Below, piece after piece: positions 33,368-42,328 of a stretch of 64,000 nucleotides of DNA. This stretch comes from Dehalococcoidia bacterium (GTDB lineage: Bacteria; Chloroflexota; Dehalococcoidia; Bin125). Positions within the stretch are counted from its first letter, which is position 1. Every line of letters starts with the position of its first letter. The stretch spans positions 186,001-250,000 of the forward strand of contig JAJDWB010000010.1 of NCBI GenBank assembly GCA_022825855.1, in the 5' to 3' direction. The translations under genes and the position numbers were made by a program. The notes beneath the pieces were generated by a model that saw only the letters and a program-made list of their open reading frames with translations, was not told where the DNA came from and did not search any database.

Positions 33368-35758
33368 ATGCGGGACGTGCCACGATTGCCCAAACTCAGG
33401 TGTCACAGTCTCCTGGCGGCGCTGCTTTTCGTTGCGGCGCTGGCGTTGAGCGGCTGCGTGTTCGGGGGAGAGTCCGAGCGCGACCTCTCGGAGTACTTTC
33501 CCGACGCCGCCGAGCAACCGGCTCAGGACGGACAGACCGCCAGCGGCGCGGCCGCGGCCGATGGCGCGGCGGACCCGCAGTCCGCCGCCGAAGGGTACGT
33601 CCCGCCGGCCGAGGATCTCGAAGACCTGGAGGTGGCGCCGTCCTCGGCCAGATTCGCCGTGCAAAGCTTCTTCCATCTGGTCTCGACCGGACAGCTCGGC
33701 AAGGCCTACGAGCGCACCTCGACCGAGACGCGGGAGCGGATCAGCGCGGAAGCCTTTGAACGGCGCTACAACGACATCTGGGCCGAGGCGACGATCGGCG
33801 GCTTCACCTGGGAGGTCGTGCCGCAGGAAGACGAGAACGCCTCGTCGCACGAGGTCGTGCTGCGCTATCAAACGACGTTCTTCGGGGAGATCGAAGAGTT
33901 CGTGCAGGCGCGCACGCTGCGTCAGCCGCACTGGGTCGTGGACTGGACACCCGATCTGATCTTCAGCGGCCTCGGATCGCCGGGGTATCTGATCAACGCG
34001 CAAATCGAGATGCCGGCGCGCGGCATGATCCTCGACCGCAACGGCATCACGCTCGCGGGCGAGACCGAGGTCGTGATCGTCGGTGTGCACTGGGACTCGA
34101 TCGAGGATGAGCAAGCGGTCTTGGACTTCTTCATCAATCGCCTGGAGATGGACGAGCAGGAAGTACGCGAGCGGATCTACCAGGATGTGCCCTCGTATCA
34201 GTTCATCCAGGTCGCAGTGCTGGCGCTGGATACGTCGCCCGCGGTGATCGCCGAGTTCGAGCAACTCGCATCGATGGGCATCCTGTTGACCCGCGAAACG
34301 AGGCGCTTCTATCCCTTCGGGGCGGTGGCCGCGCACGTGATCGGCTACTTGCAAGAGATCAACCCCGAGGAACTGGCCGAGCTCTACATCGAGGGCTACC
34401 GCGCCGGTGACATGGTCGGCCGCGACGGCATCGAGCAGACCTTCGAACGCATCCTCGCCGGCCGTCGCGGCGGCAGCCTGTACGTCATCGATTCGATCGG
34501 TCGGCCGATCCGCGAGATCATCACCCGGGCTGCCACACCCGGCGCCAACATCCGCCTGACCCTCGACGTACGCGTCCAGCAACTGGCCGAGAACGCGCTG
34601 GGCGACGAGCCGGGCGCCGTCGTCGCCATCGATCCCCGCAGCGGTCACGTGCTCGCGATGGCCTCCTATCCACGGATTGACGCCAACACGATCGTCGACG
34701 GCGTGACTCAGGAGGAGTACGAGACCTACTTCTTCGACGACCGCCAGCCATTCATCAATCGAGCGGTTGAACAGCTCTACGCGCCGGCGTCCACGTTCAA
34801 AGCGATCACGCTTGCGGCGGCGCTCGAAGGCGGCGAGTACGAGATCACCGACCGCGTCTCCTGCCCCGCCCTGTGGATGGAAGTGGGCGATCAACCGCTG
34901 CGCAACTGGAAAGACGAAGATCAGGGGCGGATCACGCTGTCCCAGGCGCTGGCCGAGTCCTGCAACACGGTCTTTTACGACATCGGGCTGCGACTCGACC
35001 GGATCGACGAAGACTTGCTCCCCAACACGGCAGCGAGCTTCGGTTTCGGACAGCAGACCGGCATCATCGGCCTCAATGAAGTGAGCGGAGTCAATCCGGA
35101 CCCGGACTGGAAGGTCGCCGAGGTCAACGAAGCCTGGTACACGGGCGACACCCTGAACATGAGCATCGGCCAGGGATTCGTCGCGGTCACCGTCCTGCAG
35201 ATGGCAAACGCCTACTCGGCACTGGCGACCAACGGCGTCGTGGGTACGCCGATTGTTGTGCAGTCAATCGAACCCGGCGGCGCGCCTCCGCAGGTAATCG
35301 AGCGCCGCTCAATCAGCGTCCTGTCGGTTTCGGCCGACACCCTGGAGCAGATCCAGGCGGCGCTGCGCACGACCATCTCGCAGCCGTACGGTACCGGCTT
35401 CTACGTATTCCGCGGCAGCGTGCTCCGCGTCGCGGGCAAGTCCGGTACGTCTGAGGACGTCATCCTTGACCCGGAAGCCATTGATGAGGAAGAAGAAGCC
35501 GAGCAGGCAGATGACGAAATCGAAGTGACTTTGAGCAGCGAGGAGAGTGAAGATGAGCAGGCGGGAGCAGAGGATGACGGCGAGGCGGAAACCGACCGCT
35601 CTACCAATCACGTCTGGTTCACTGGATGGGCCAACTTCGAGGATCCGCGTCTTGTCGTAACGGTTGTACTGGATGATGCGGACTCGGGCTCGGACGACGC
35701 GGGGCCGATCGTGCGGCGCATCCTGGAAGGCGCGATTCTCAACAACTGGGTACCGTAG
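33368..35758 (+). CDS. MecA-like penicillin-binding protein 2 lipoprotein with NTF2-like N-terminal domain
   Basis: A 796-residue penicillin-binding protein. A signal of hydrophobic residues ends at L-A-L-S-G-C, then an NTF2-like domain (about 95-190) of the MecA type, a PBP dimerisation region (M-I-L-D-R-N-G, Y-P-F-G-A-V-A-A-H-V-I-G) and the transpeptidase. The active-site triads are S475-T-F-K478, S531-C-N533 and K691-S-G693. An acidic insert (about 700-735) rich in Glu, Asp and Ala follows the KSG motif, which is unusual. It cross-links cell wall peptide outside the membrane. I chose ATG 33368 because it starts the signal. It runs directly into the small zincin gene. Confidence 0.87.
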   Translation: MRDVPRLPKLRCHSLLAALLFVAALALSGCVFGGESERDLSEYFPDAAEQPAQDGQTASGAAAADGAADPQSAAEGYVPPAEDLEDLEVAPSSARFAVQSFFHLVSTGQLGKAYERTSTETRERISAEAFERRYNDIWAEATIGGFTWEVVPQEDENASSHEVVLRYQTTFFGEIEEFVQARTLRQPHWVVDWTPDLIFSGLGSPGYLINAQIEMPARGMILDRNGITLAGETEVVIVGVHWDSIEDEQAVLDFFINRLEMDEQEVRERIYQDVPSYQFIQVAVLALDTSPAVIAEFEQLASMGILLTRETRRFYPFGAVAAHVIGYLQEINPEELAELYIEGYRAGDMVGRDGIEQTFERILAGRRGGSLYVIDSIGRPIREIITRAATPGANIRLTLDVRVQQLAENALGDEPGAVVAIDPRSGHVLAMASYPRIDANTIVDGVTQEEYETYFFDDRQPFINRAVEQLYAPASTFKAITLAAALEGGEYEITDRVSCPALWMEVGDQPLRNWKDEDQGRITLSQALAESCNTVFYDIGLRLDRIDEDLLPNTAASFGFGQQTGIIGLNEVSGVNPDPDWKVAEVNEAWYTGDTLNMSIGQGFVAVTVLQMANAYSALATNGVVGTPIVVQSIEPGGAPPQVIERRSISVLSVSADTLEQIQAALRTTISQPYGTGFYVFRGSVLRVAGKSGTSEDVILDPEAIDEEEEAEQADDEIEVTLSSEESEDEQAGAEDDGEAETDRSTNHVWFTGWANFEDPRLVVTVVLDDADSGSDDAGPIVRRILEGAILNNWVP

Positions 35759-35762
35759 TCGA

Positions 35763-36191
35763 ATGCGACGTTCACGATTCCGCCGCCTGGTCGAGCGTGC
35801 CCTCGACGAGATCCCCGAGGAGCTCGCGGCGAGAATGGACAACGTCGTCGTCCTCGTGCGCAACCAGCCGACCGATGAGGAGCTGGAATCGCTGGGCCTG
35901 GGTCCGCGCGAGACGTTGCTGGGCCTCTACGTCGGTCGCCCACTGACCAGCCGCGGCTGGTACGGCGAGACGCTGCCGGACCGGATCATGATCTATCAGC
36001 AGCCGATTGAGAGCATCTGCCACAGCGAGGAAGAAGTCGTGGTGCAGGTCCGCGAGACGGTGCTGCACGAGGTCGCGCACCATTTCGGCATCGACGACGA
36101 TCGGCTGGACGAGATCGGCATCGCGCCGCCGAACCACCACCACCGCGCGGCGATCAACCTGACCGAGCGTCGCCTGCCTTACCTCGAGTAG
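35763..36191 (+). CDS. Metallopeptidase family protein (minimal zincin, possible regulator of wall or proteolysis)
   Basis: A 142-residue protein with the zinc motif H102-E-V-A-H106 in V-L-H-E-V-A-H-H-F-G, followed by D-x-x-R-L-D-E-I-G, the pattern of minimal zincins. The region before it holds G-R-P-L-T-S-R and L-P-D-R-I-M-I-Y-Q. It starts 4 bp after the stop of the penicillin-binding protein, suggesting one operon. Its 3' end overlaps the convergent glycerate kinase gene by 38 bp. The substrate is not known. Confidence 0.85.
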   Translation: MRRSRFRRLVERALDEIPEELAARMDNVVVLVRNQPTDEELESLGLGPRETLLGLYVGRPLTSRGWYGETLPDRIMIYQQPIESICHSEEEVVVQVRETVLHEVAHHFGIDDDRLDEIGIAPPNHHHRAAINLTERRLPYLE

Positions 36192-37326
36192 CGGGCATCG
36201 AGCTCAGGTAGCGGCGCAGCAGTCGCTCGACCGCCGCAGGCACCAACTCCTCGGCGCGATCCATCGCCTCCTCCACCGGCATCCCCGCAGGCGTCGCGGC
36301 TTCTCGGTCCTGCAGTCCGGGCAGGGCGGCTGCGCCGTCAATCAGTCCGGCGACCGCGAGACAGGGCACGTCGTGCGTTCCGGCCAGGGCTGCGACCCCG
36401 GCGACGGTCTTGCCGTAGGCCGACTGCGTGTCGAGCCGGCCTTCACCGGTGATCACCAGGTCGGCCCGCCCGAGCCGGTCGGCGAGGCGGACGGCGTCGG
36501 CGACGGCGTCGAATCCGGATTGCAGTGTGGCGCCGCAGAATGCCATCAGTCCTGCCGCCAGCCCGCCGGCCGCGCCTGCGCCCGGCACTTCGGCGACCCG
36601 CGCGCCGAGGTCCCGCTCGATGATGCCGGCATAGTTGGCCAGCGCTCGATCAAGCTGCGCCACCTGGACGGGATCCGCGCCCTTCTGTGGTCCATAGACG
36701 GCGCTCGCGCCCTCGGGGCCCAGCAGCGGGTTCTGGACATCGCAGAGCACGCGGATGTCGCTCTCGCCGAGCCGGGGATCGAGCGCGCCGATTTCGATCC
36801 TGGCGAGATCGGCCAACGCCGCGCCTCCCGGCGGCAGTCGGCGGCCGTCCTCGTCCAGCAGGATGGCGCCCAGGGCCTCGGCCATGCCCGCGCCGCCGTC
36901 GTTGCTGGCGCTGCCGCCGACGCCGATCAGGATGCGTCCGACTCCGGCGTCCAGGGCGTGCCTGATCAGTTGGCCGGTGCCGTGGGTCGAGGCGCGCCGC
37001 GCGTCCAATTCGTCGCGACGCAACAGCGTCAGACCTGAAGCAGCGGCCATCTCGATGATCGCGCAGCGGCCCTCATCGATGCGTCCCCAGCGGGCGTCGA
37101 CGGGGGCGCCCAACGGCCCGTCCACGCGGGCAATGGATGTGCGGCCGCCGGCGGCTCGGACGATGGCCTCGAGAGTGCCCGGTCCGCCGTCGGCGAGCGG
37201 CGCGAGGTCGATCGCGGTGTCCGGCGCGACACGAGACACACCTCGCCGGATCGCGTCGGCGGCCTGGACGGCGGTCAGGCTGCCCTTGAACTCCTGGGGC
37301 GCGATCAGGACACGCGGGGCAGGCAT
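36154..37326 (-). CDS. Glycerate kinase (GlxK/GarK family)
   Basis: A 390-residue protein of the typical size. Landmarks are I-A-P-Q-E-F-K-G-S-L near residue 10, P-L-A-D-G-G-x-G-T near 43-51, I-G-V-G-G-S-A-S-N-D-G-G-A-G-M near 140-155 and I-T-G-E-G-R-L-D-T-Q near 290. The reaction phosphorylates glycerate in the cytoplasm, joining photorespiratory-type or serine-derived carbon to glycolysis. ATG 37324-37326 was chosen because the family starts there. It converges with the minimal zincin and is followed upstream by a small membrane protein gene 4 bp away. Confidence 0.87.
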   Translation of the reverse strand: MPAPRVLIAPQEFKGSLTAVQAADAIRRGVSRVAPDTAIDLAPLADGGPGTLEAIVRAAGGRTSIARVDGPLGAPVDARWGRIDEGRCAIIEMAAASGLTLLRRDELDARRASTHGTGQLIRHALDAGVGRILIGVGGSASNDGGAGMAEALGAILLDEDGRRLPPGGAALADLARIEIGALDPRLGESDIRVLCDVQNPLLGPEGASAVYGPQKGADPVQVAQLDRALANYAGIIERDLGARVAEVPGAGAAGGLAAGLMAFCGATLQSGFDAVADAVRLADRLGRADLVITGEGRLDTQSAYGKTVAGVAALAGTHDVPCLAVAGLIDGAAALPGLQDREAATPAGMPVEEAMDRAEELVPAAVERLLRRYLSSMPATRGKAGDARSG

Positions 37327-37330
37327 GGGA

Positions 37331-37519
37331 TCAGAATCCTTCGCCGCCCAGGATGCGGACGAGCGCGATTGCGAAGATCGCCGCCGCCCAGAGCAGGGCG
37401 GCAAGGACGATGCGATCGAAGAAAGAACGAACTCCACCAAAGCTGATGTACCCCTTGAGCCAGAGGAACGTAATCACGGCGAGGACGATGAAGAGAAGGG
37501 CGACGCTGCTCACGCCCAT
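37331..37519 (-). CDS. Small two-span membrane protein, unknown
   Basis: A 62-residue product with two hydrophobic segments (about 4-20 and 38-57) divided by a short loop with K-G and a Gly pair. Its ATG is at 37517-37519 and its stop is 4 bp before the glycerate kinase start, so it probably shares a transcript. No family recognised. Confidence 0.55.
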   Translation of the reverse strand: MGVSSVALLFIVLAVITFLWLKGYISFGGVRSFFDRIVLAALLWAAAIFAIALVRILGGEGF

Positions 37520-37560
37520 TACTGTATGGCCATCCAGTCGGAGTACTGCCGGGTCGCGAC

Positions 37561-37809
37561 CTAGTGTCGGCGGCGGCGATGCGCGGAACGCCGGCGCCGG
37601 AACGTGGCCCGCTTCGCGCCGTATCCGCAAATCACGCAGACGGAACGGCGACCGTGCGTCGCGGTCGGGCCGGCGCAGCGAGGGCAGGGCCCGCTCTCGA
37701 TCCGGGGGCCGGCCGCCGGCACCGAGGGGGCGGAAAGCGACTGCAGCATCAGCGGCAGTTGCGCGCCTCGGGAGATCGGAGCGGGCTGGCTGGGTGACGC
37801 GGCGGACAT
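37561..37809 (-). CDS. Small zinc-ribbon protein with basic tail
   Basis: An 82-residue protein. A ribbon of four Cys (C-P-R-C then C-V-I-C 15-16 residues on) lies in the C-terminal half, followed by G-Y-G and a run of Arg and His (R-R-R-R-S-A-H-R-R-R-R-H). The N-terminus is rich in Ser, Pro and Ala. It looks like a nucleic-acid-binding or ribosome-associated factor, which is inferred. The chosen start is ATG at 37807-37809; another GTG 32 codons upstream is possible. It lies just before the small membrane gene at 37331. Confidence 0.55.
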   Translation of the reverse strand: MSAASPSQPAPISRGAQLPLMLQSLSAPSVPAAGPRIESGPCPRCAGPTATHGRRSVCVICGYGAKRATFRRRRSAHRRRRH

Positions 37810-37955
37810 ATCAGCTACCTGTACGTACGTTCTGTCTACCGCCAATGTAGGACGCACGTACGGAGAAGTCAAGCTCACGAGGGAACAGGTAGACGATCTG
37901 TGCACTGATGCACATTCGAAGTCTGTTGGGAAACAGGAACGGGAGCAGTCGGCGC

Positions 37956-38087
37956 TCAGGGCTGGTCTTCGGGCCGATCGAGCCAGTCGACGAAGTCGCG
38001 CATCTTCTCGTTCAGCGTGTCGTAGCGCCCGCGGTCGGCGGCGACCAGGATGCTGACGAACAGAATGGCCAGGCCGATCTCCACCAT
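37956..38087 (-). CDS. Small single-span membrane protein
   Basis: A 43-residue product with a hydrophobic stretch (I-G-L-A-I-L-F-V-S-I-L-V-A) followed by a charged tail (D-R-G-R-Y-D-T-L-N-E-K, D-W-L-D-R-P). GGAGG is placed well before ATG 38085-38087. It diverges from mtaB. Too small to assign to a family. Confidence 0.5.
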   Translation of the reverse strand: MVEIGLAILFVSILVAADRGRYDTLNEKMRDFVDWLDRPEDQP

Positions 38088-38130
38088 GACACGCCTCCGA
38101 ACTCGACTGCTGTGGGTATGGTAGTTGGGC

Positions 38131-39408
38131 ATGAGCCGCAACGCATCACCCGACCCGACCAAGGCCGCGCCGCTGGTCGCGACGCTGACCCTGGGCTGCA
38201 AGCTGAACCAGGCCGAGACGCAGCAGGCGGCGCGTGACCTGCAGCGCCGCGGTTGCCTGACAGTCGACCGTCCCGCGCGCGCCGACGCGTTCCTGATCAA
38301 CACCTGCACCATCACCCACGTGGCCGATCGCAAGGCGCGCCGCCTGATCCGGGTGGCGCGCCGGCTCTCGCCCTCTGCGCCCGTGATCGTGACCGGCTGC
38401 TACGCCGAGCGCGCCGGTCCGGAGCTGGCCCGGCAGTTGGACGTGCAAGTCCTCGCCAATGCGCGCAAGGACGACGCCGCCGACGCGGTCTGGTCGGCGT
38501 TGGACGCATCGAACGCACAGAGAGCCACCGTGCCGGCGTCGGGCGGGCGGACGCGGGCGTTCATCAAGATCCAGGAGGGCTGCGACGATATCTGCGCCTT
38601 CTGCATCGTGCCGCGCGTGCGGGGACGCGAGCGGGCAATACCGATCGACGAGATCGTCGCCGCCGCGCGCGAGCGCGTGGAGGAAGGCGTGCAGGAGATC
38701 GTGCTGACCGGAACCCAGCCCGGCGCGTACGGCCGAGACCGAAGCGACGGGTCGACGGCGGCGAAGCTGATCGATGCATTGCTCTCTCGCACCGACGCGG
38801 CGCGGATTCGCTACTCCTCGATCCAGCCGCAGGACATCACGCCTGAACTGCTGGCCTGCTGGGACGACTCCCGCGTCTGCCGTCACGTGCACCTGGCGCT
38901 GCAAAGCGGCTCGGACGACGTGCTGTCGCGGATGCGCCGGCGCTACACGGCTGCGCAATTCCGGGAGGCGGTCGCGGCGTTTCGATCGGCAGCGCCCGGC
39001 GTCTCGATCACGACGGACATCATCGCCGGATTCCCGGGTGAGACCGAGAGCGACCACGCGGCCACCCTGGCGCTGATGCGCGAGCTGGAGTTCACCGACG
39101 TGCACGTGTTCCCCTACTCGAGCCGGCCCGGGACCACCGCCGCGCTGCTGACCGACGACGTCCCGCCCGAGGTCAAGCGGGCGCGCTCGGCGGAGTTGCG
39201 CGAGCTGGGCGCAATTCACCGCCGCCGGACGCTGGAGACTAAGGTCGGATCGCTCCAGTCGGTCCTGTTCGAGACGCGACACTCCGGATTGACCGACACC
39301 TACCTGCCTTGCCGAGTGGAGACCGGTCGTGACCTGACCAATCTGCTGCACAGCGTGCGGGTCACCAGCGTCGACGACGCAGGGCTGGTTGGCGAGTTGG
39401 TGGGATGA
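38131..39408 (+). CDS. mtaB: tRNA (N6-threonylcarbamoyladenosine(37)-C2)-methylthiotransferase MtaB-type
   Basis: A 425-residue radical SAM methylthiotransferase. The N-terminal domain has T-L-G-C-K-L-N-Q-A-E, whose K-x-N-Q form favours MtaB over MiaB, then T-C-T-I-T and T-G-C-Y-A-E. The radical SAM cluster ligands are C-D-D-I-C-A-F-C, followed by G-F-P-G-E-T and a TRAM-like tail. It methylthiolates t6A37 in tRNAs reading ANN codons. Its stop overlaps the ATG of scpB (ATGA). A TATGGT 8 nt before the start may be a promoter element. Confidence 0.86.
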   Translation: MSRNASPDPTKAAPLVATLTLGCKLNQAETQQAARDLQRRGCLTVDRPARADAFLINTCTITHVADRKARRLIRVARRLSPSAPVIVTGCYAERAGPELARQLDVQVLANARKDDAADAVWSALDASNAQRATVPASGGRTRAFIKIQEGCDDICAFCIVPRVRGRERAIPIDEIVAAARERVEEGVQEIVLTGTQPGAYGRDRSDGSTAAKLIDALLSRTDAARIRYSSIQPQDITPELLACWDDSRVCRHVHLALQSGSDDVLSRMRRRYTAAQFREAVAAFRSAAPGVSITTDIIAGFPGETESDHAATLALMRELEFTDVHVFPYSSRPGTTAALLTDDVPPEVKRARSAELRELGAIHRRRTLETKVGSLQSVLFETRHSGLTDTYLPCRVETGRDLTNLLHSVRVTSVDDAGLVGELVG

Positions 39409-39980
39409 CAAGCGAGCGTCCGGCCCCGCCGCCGCCCCCAGACCTGCGTCAGACGATCGAGGCGCTGCTCCTGGTCGCCGAGTCACCGCCGACCGTGCGC
39501 CTGCTGGCCCAGGTCACCGGCGTGACGGCCGGGAAGGTCGAGTCGGCGCTGTCCGAGATCGAGGCGGACACCGCGCGCGGCATCCGACTGCGCCGCCACG
39601 AGGGCACGGTCGCCCTGGTCTCTGCGCCCGAGGCGGCGCCCTACGTCGAGCGCATGCTGGGGCTGGACACGCCGTCCAGACTGTCCAGGGCGGCGCTGGA
39701 GACGCTGGCGATCATCGTCTACCACCAGCCGGTCACGCGCGAGCAGATCGAGCGCGTGCGGGGCGTGGGCGCGACCGGCGTGATCCGCTCGCTGCGTGCC
39801 CGCGACCTGATTGCGCCGAGCGGCCGGCTCGACGCCGTCGGCCAACCCCTGCTGTGGAGCGTCACGCCCAGATTCCTCGACCACTTTGGCCTCTCCGCGC
39901 TCGATCAGCTGCCGCCGCTCGAAGACCTCGAACCGCCGGCCGAGCAGGCGATCCTGCCGTTGGAGCCGGAAGAGGCATGA
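39405..39980 (+). CDS. scpB: SMC-Scp complex subunit ScpB
   Basis: A 191-residue protein with the two winged-helix domains of ScpB: I-E-A-L-L-L-V-A-E near the start and L-S-R-A-A-L-E-T-L-A-I-I-V-Y-H-Q-P-V-T-R-E-Q-I-E-R-V-R-G-V near 110-140, then L-R-A-R-D-L-I. It joins ScpA and SMC in chromosome condensation. It overlaps mtaB by 4 bp and the DUF503 gene by 4 bp, a tight operon. No scpA is in the window. Confidence 0.9.
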   Translation: MTSERPAPPPPPDLRQTIEALLLVAESPPTVRLLAQVTGVTAGKVESALSEIEADTARGIRLRRHEGTVALVSAPEAAPYVERMLGLDTPSRLSRAALETLAIIVYHQPVTREQIERVRGVGATGVIRSLRARDLIAPSGRLDAVGQPLLWSVTPRFLDHFGLSALDQLPPLEDLEPPAEQAILPLEPEEA

Positions 39981-40270
39981 CCTTCGTCACGGTGCTCACG
40001 GTCGAGCTGCTGATCTTCGAGTCGGCGTCGCTCAAGGACAAGCGCTCGATCGTGCGCAGCGCGCTGCAGCGCGCGCGCAACAAGTTCGGCGTCGCCGCCG
40101 CCGAGACCGGCGATCAGGACGATCCCACGCGAGCGACGCTGGCCTTCGCCGCGATCTCATCCGATGCGCAGGTGTCGCACACGATCGCCCAACGTGTGCT
40201 CGATTTCCTGGAGCGCGAGCGGCTCGATTGCCAGGTGGGAGAGGTCTCGACCGAGACGCTCTCGCTCTAG
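39977..40270 (+). CDS. DUF503 family protein
   Basis: A 97-residue protein of the expected length. It shows V-T-V-L-T-V-E-L-L-I-F-E-S-A-S-L-K-D-K-R-S-I-V-R-S near the start, a F-G-V-A-A-A-E-T-G-D-Q-D segment and V-L-D-F-L-E-R-E. The family is uncharacterised but often found near ribosome and translation genes. It overlaps scpB by 4 bp and converges on rimO, their stops sharing CTAG at 40267-40270. Confidence 0.88.
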   Translation: MTFVTVLTVELLIFESASLKDKRSIVRSALQRARNKFGVAAAETGDQDDPTRATLAFAAISSDAQVSHTIAQRVLDFLERERLDCQVGEVSTETLSL

Positions 40271-41553
40271 TCGATCAGTTCGGCCCAGAGGTCGTGCCCG
40301 AGCGCATCCGTGATCCGCACGTCAACCAGCTCGCCGGGACTCGCTTCGCCCAGGGCGAACACCAGACCGTCGACCTCGGCTGCCTCGCGGTAGGTGCGCC
40401 CGGCAATGATCGGATCGCCGTCCTCGGTCGTCTGTCCCGGCTCCGACTCGACCAGCAACGGCAGGCGGCGGCCGATCTGCAGGGCATTGCGGCCGGCCGA
40501 CACGTCGGCCAGCGTTGCCATCAACTCGTCGTATCGCTGCTGCTTGACCTGGTCCGGCACCTGTTCACTCATGGTCGCCGCCGGGGTGCCGGCCTGGGGC
40601 GAATAGGTGAACGCGCCGGCGCGATCGAACTGCGCCTCGGCGACGAAATCGAGCAGCTCGCCGAACTCCGCCTCGGTCTCGCCCGGGAAGCCGACGATGA
40701 ACGTGGTCCGGATCGCAATGTCGGGCATGGCCGAACGCAGCCGCTCCAGCGTGCCCCGGACCATGCCCATGTTGTGCGGCCGCTTCATCCGCCGCAGCAC
40801 GCTGGGCGATCCATGCTGCAGGGGAATGTCGAGGTAGTGGCAGACCTGCGGCGTCCGCGCCATCACCTCGATCAGGCTCGGCGTGACGAATCCGGGATAG
40901 GCGTACATCAGCCGCAGCCACTCCGCGCCCGACTCGGCGGCCAGACGCTCGATCAGCCGGGCCAGGCCGTCGGCGTCGCCCCACTCGGACCCGTAGGCCG
41001 TGCTGTCCTGGGCGACGAGCACGATCTCCTTCGCCCCGCGACCGACCAGCGTCTGCGCTTCCGTCACCAGCGAGTCCGGCGTCGCGCTGCGGAACTGCCG
41101 GCCCTTGATCGCGGGAATATTGCAGAACGTACAGGGCCGGGCGCAACCGTCGGAGATCTTCAGATAAGCGGACGGCCCGACCTGCAGCGAGGTCTCGGGG
41201 ATGTCGCGTTCAAGCTCGGCTTCGCCTGCGTGCGCCGCGATCTGGTCCCAGGCTTCGATCCCGAACGCTGCCTCGATGCCGTCGATCTCGATCACCTGCT
41301 CGCGCTCGATCTGCGACCAGCATCCGGTGACGATGACTTGCTGATCGCCGCGACTCTCGGCTGCAAGGATTTCGGCAGCCTGCTTCGATTCCTCGCGCGC
41401 GTCGTCGATGAAGCCGCAGGTGTTGAGGATCACCAGGTCCGCGCGCGCTCGATCGGAGACAGCGTGATGTCCGGCCGCCTCGAGCGTCAGCGCGATCCGA
41501 TCCGAGTCGGTCGTGTTCTTGGGGCAGCCCAGCGTGACGATCTGGTAACGCAT
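40267..41553 (-). CDS. rimO: Ribosomal protein S12 (aspartate(89)-C3)-methylthiotransferase RimO
   Basis: A 428-residue radical SAM methylthiotransferase. The N-terminal domain reads T-L-G-C-P-K-N-T-T-D-S-D, the form typical of RimO, then N-T-C-G-F-I and T-G-C-W-S. The cluster ligands are C-A-R-P-C-T-F-C-N-I-P, and Y-P-G-F-V-T and I-V-G-F-P-G-E-T follow. The C-terminal TRAM domain is kept. It modifies Asp of ribosomal protein S12. Its start overlaps the stop of a RodZ-like gene by one base (TGATG). Confidence 0.9.
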   Translation of the reverse strand: MRYQIVTLGCPKNTTDSDRIALTLEAAGHHAVSDRARADLVILNTCGFIDDAREESKQAAEILAAESRGDQQVIVTGCWSQIEREQVIEIDGIEAAFGIEAWDQIAAHAGEAELERDIPETSLQVGPSAYLKISDGCARPCTFCNIPAIKGRQFRSATPDSLVTEAQTLVGRGAKEIVLVAQDSTAYGSEWGDADGLARLIERLAAESGAEWLRLMYAYPGFVTPSLIEVMARTPQVCHYLDIPLQHGSPSVLRRMKRPHNMGMVRGTLERLRSAMPDIAIRTTFIVGFPGETEAEFGELLDFVAEAQFDRAGAFTYSPQAGTPAATMSEQVPDQVKQQRYDELMATLADVSAGRNALQIGRRLPLLVESEPGQTTEDGDPIIAGRTYREAAEVDGLVFALGEASPGELVDVRITDALGHDLWAELID

Positions 41554-42326
41554 CAGCCACCGCCGCTCGCCGCGTCGGCGGAAGTGCCGGGACGCGGACC
41601 CCGGCTGACGACAAGCGTGACCACGGCGTCCTCGTGCGGCTCCACCCCGGCAGCCGGCGACTGTTCGAGCACCGTGCCCGCGGGCGAGTCGTCGTAAACC
41701 GAGATCACCACGTAGGGCACGTTGAGCAGCTTGACGTGGTTGATCGCCTGCCGAGACGAGAACAGCGTCAAATCGGGCAGCGGGTCGAAATCGGTCGAAC
41801 TGGGCGCGACCGACGCGGCCGACTCCAGTTCAGCCGAGACATTGTCGATCCCGGGCACGTCCCGCGTCGTCTCGACGGGCTGCACATCGTCACGCAGGCT
41901 GACCACGGCGACCACGCCGGCGATGATCACGAGGATGACGAACGCGGCGACCAGCCAGGGTCCGAGGTGCACCCGCGAAGGGCGAACCTCTTCGCGCGGA
42001 CTGCCGCTGCGCTCCAGTGACTGGTAGGACTCGACCGTGTCCTCGCTGAGTTGCAATCCGTCGCCGGGCGCAGTCGGGGCCAGCGGGAACCGCTCCAGCA
42101 ACGGCCCGTCGTCCAGGCCGAGGTACTGGGCGTAGGAGCTGAGAAACCCGCGCGCGAACGGCGCGGCGGGCATCCGCGACCAGTCTTCATCCTCCATCGC
42201 TTCGAGGTACGGGCGGGCGATTCGGGTCGACTGGTTGGCCTGGGCGATCGAGCGGCCGCGGCGGATTCTCGCCTGCCGCAGTTCTTCACCGATCCCGGTC
42301 AGCGTTTCACCGTCTCGCCGCATCAT
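41553..42326 (-). CDS. RodZ-like helix-turn-helix, single-span membrane protein with C-terminal PASTA domain
   Basis: A 257-residue protein. The cytoplasmic N-terminus is a RodZ-type HTH: G-E-E-L-R-Q-A-R-I-R-R-G-R-S near 11-24, then Y-L-E-A-M-E-D-E-D-W and F-A-R-G-F-L-S-S-Y-A-Q-Y-L-G-L. A hydrophobic span lies near 127-148. The outer part ends in a PASTA-like module: S-S-R-Q-A-I-N-H-V-K-L-L-N, then G-T-V-L-E-Q-S-P-A-A-G-V. PASTA modules bind cell wall fragments, so it could link wall sensing to the shape machinery. The start may be ATG 42324-42326 or the next codon. Placed just upstream of rimO. Function inferred from domains. Confidence 0.8.
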   Translation of the reverse strand: MMRRDGETLTGIGEELRQARIRRGRSIAQANQSTRIARPYLEAMEDEDWSRMPAAPFARGFLSSYAQYLGLDDGPLLERFPLAPTAPGDGLQLSEDTVESYQSLERSGSPREEVRPSRVHLGPWLVAAFVILVIIAGVVAVVSLRDDVQPVETTRDVPGIDNVSAELESAASVAPSSTDFDPLPDLTLFSSRQAINHVKLLNVPYVVISVYDDSPAGTVLEQSPAAGVEPHEDAVVTLVVSRGPRPGTSADAASGGG

Positions 42327-42328
42327 GA

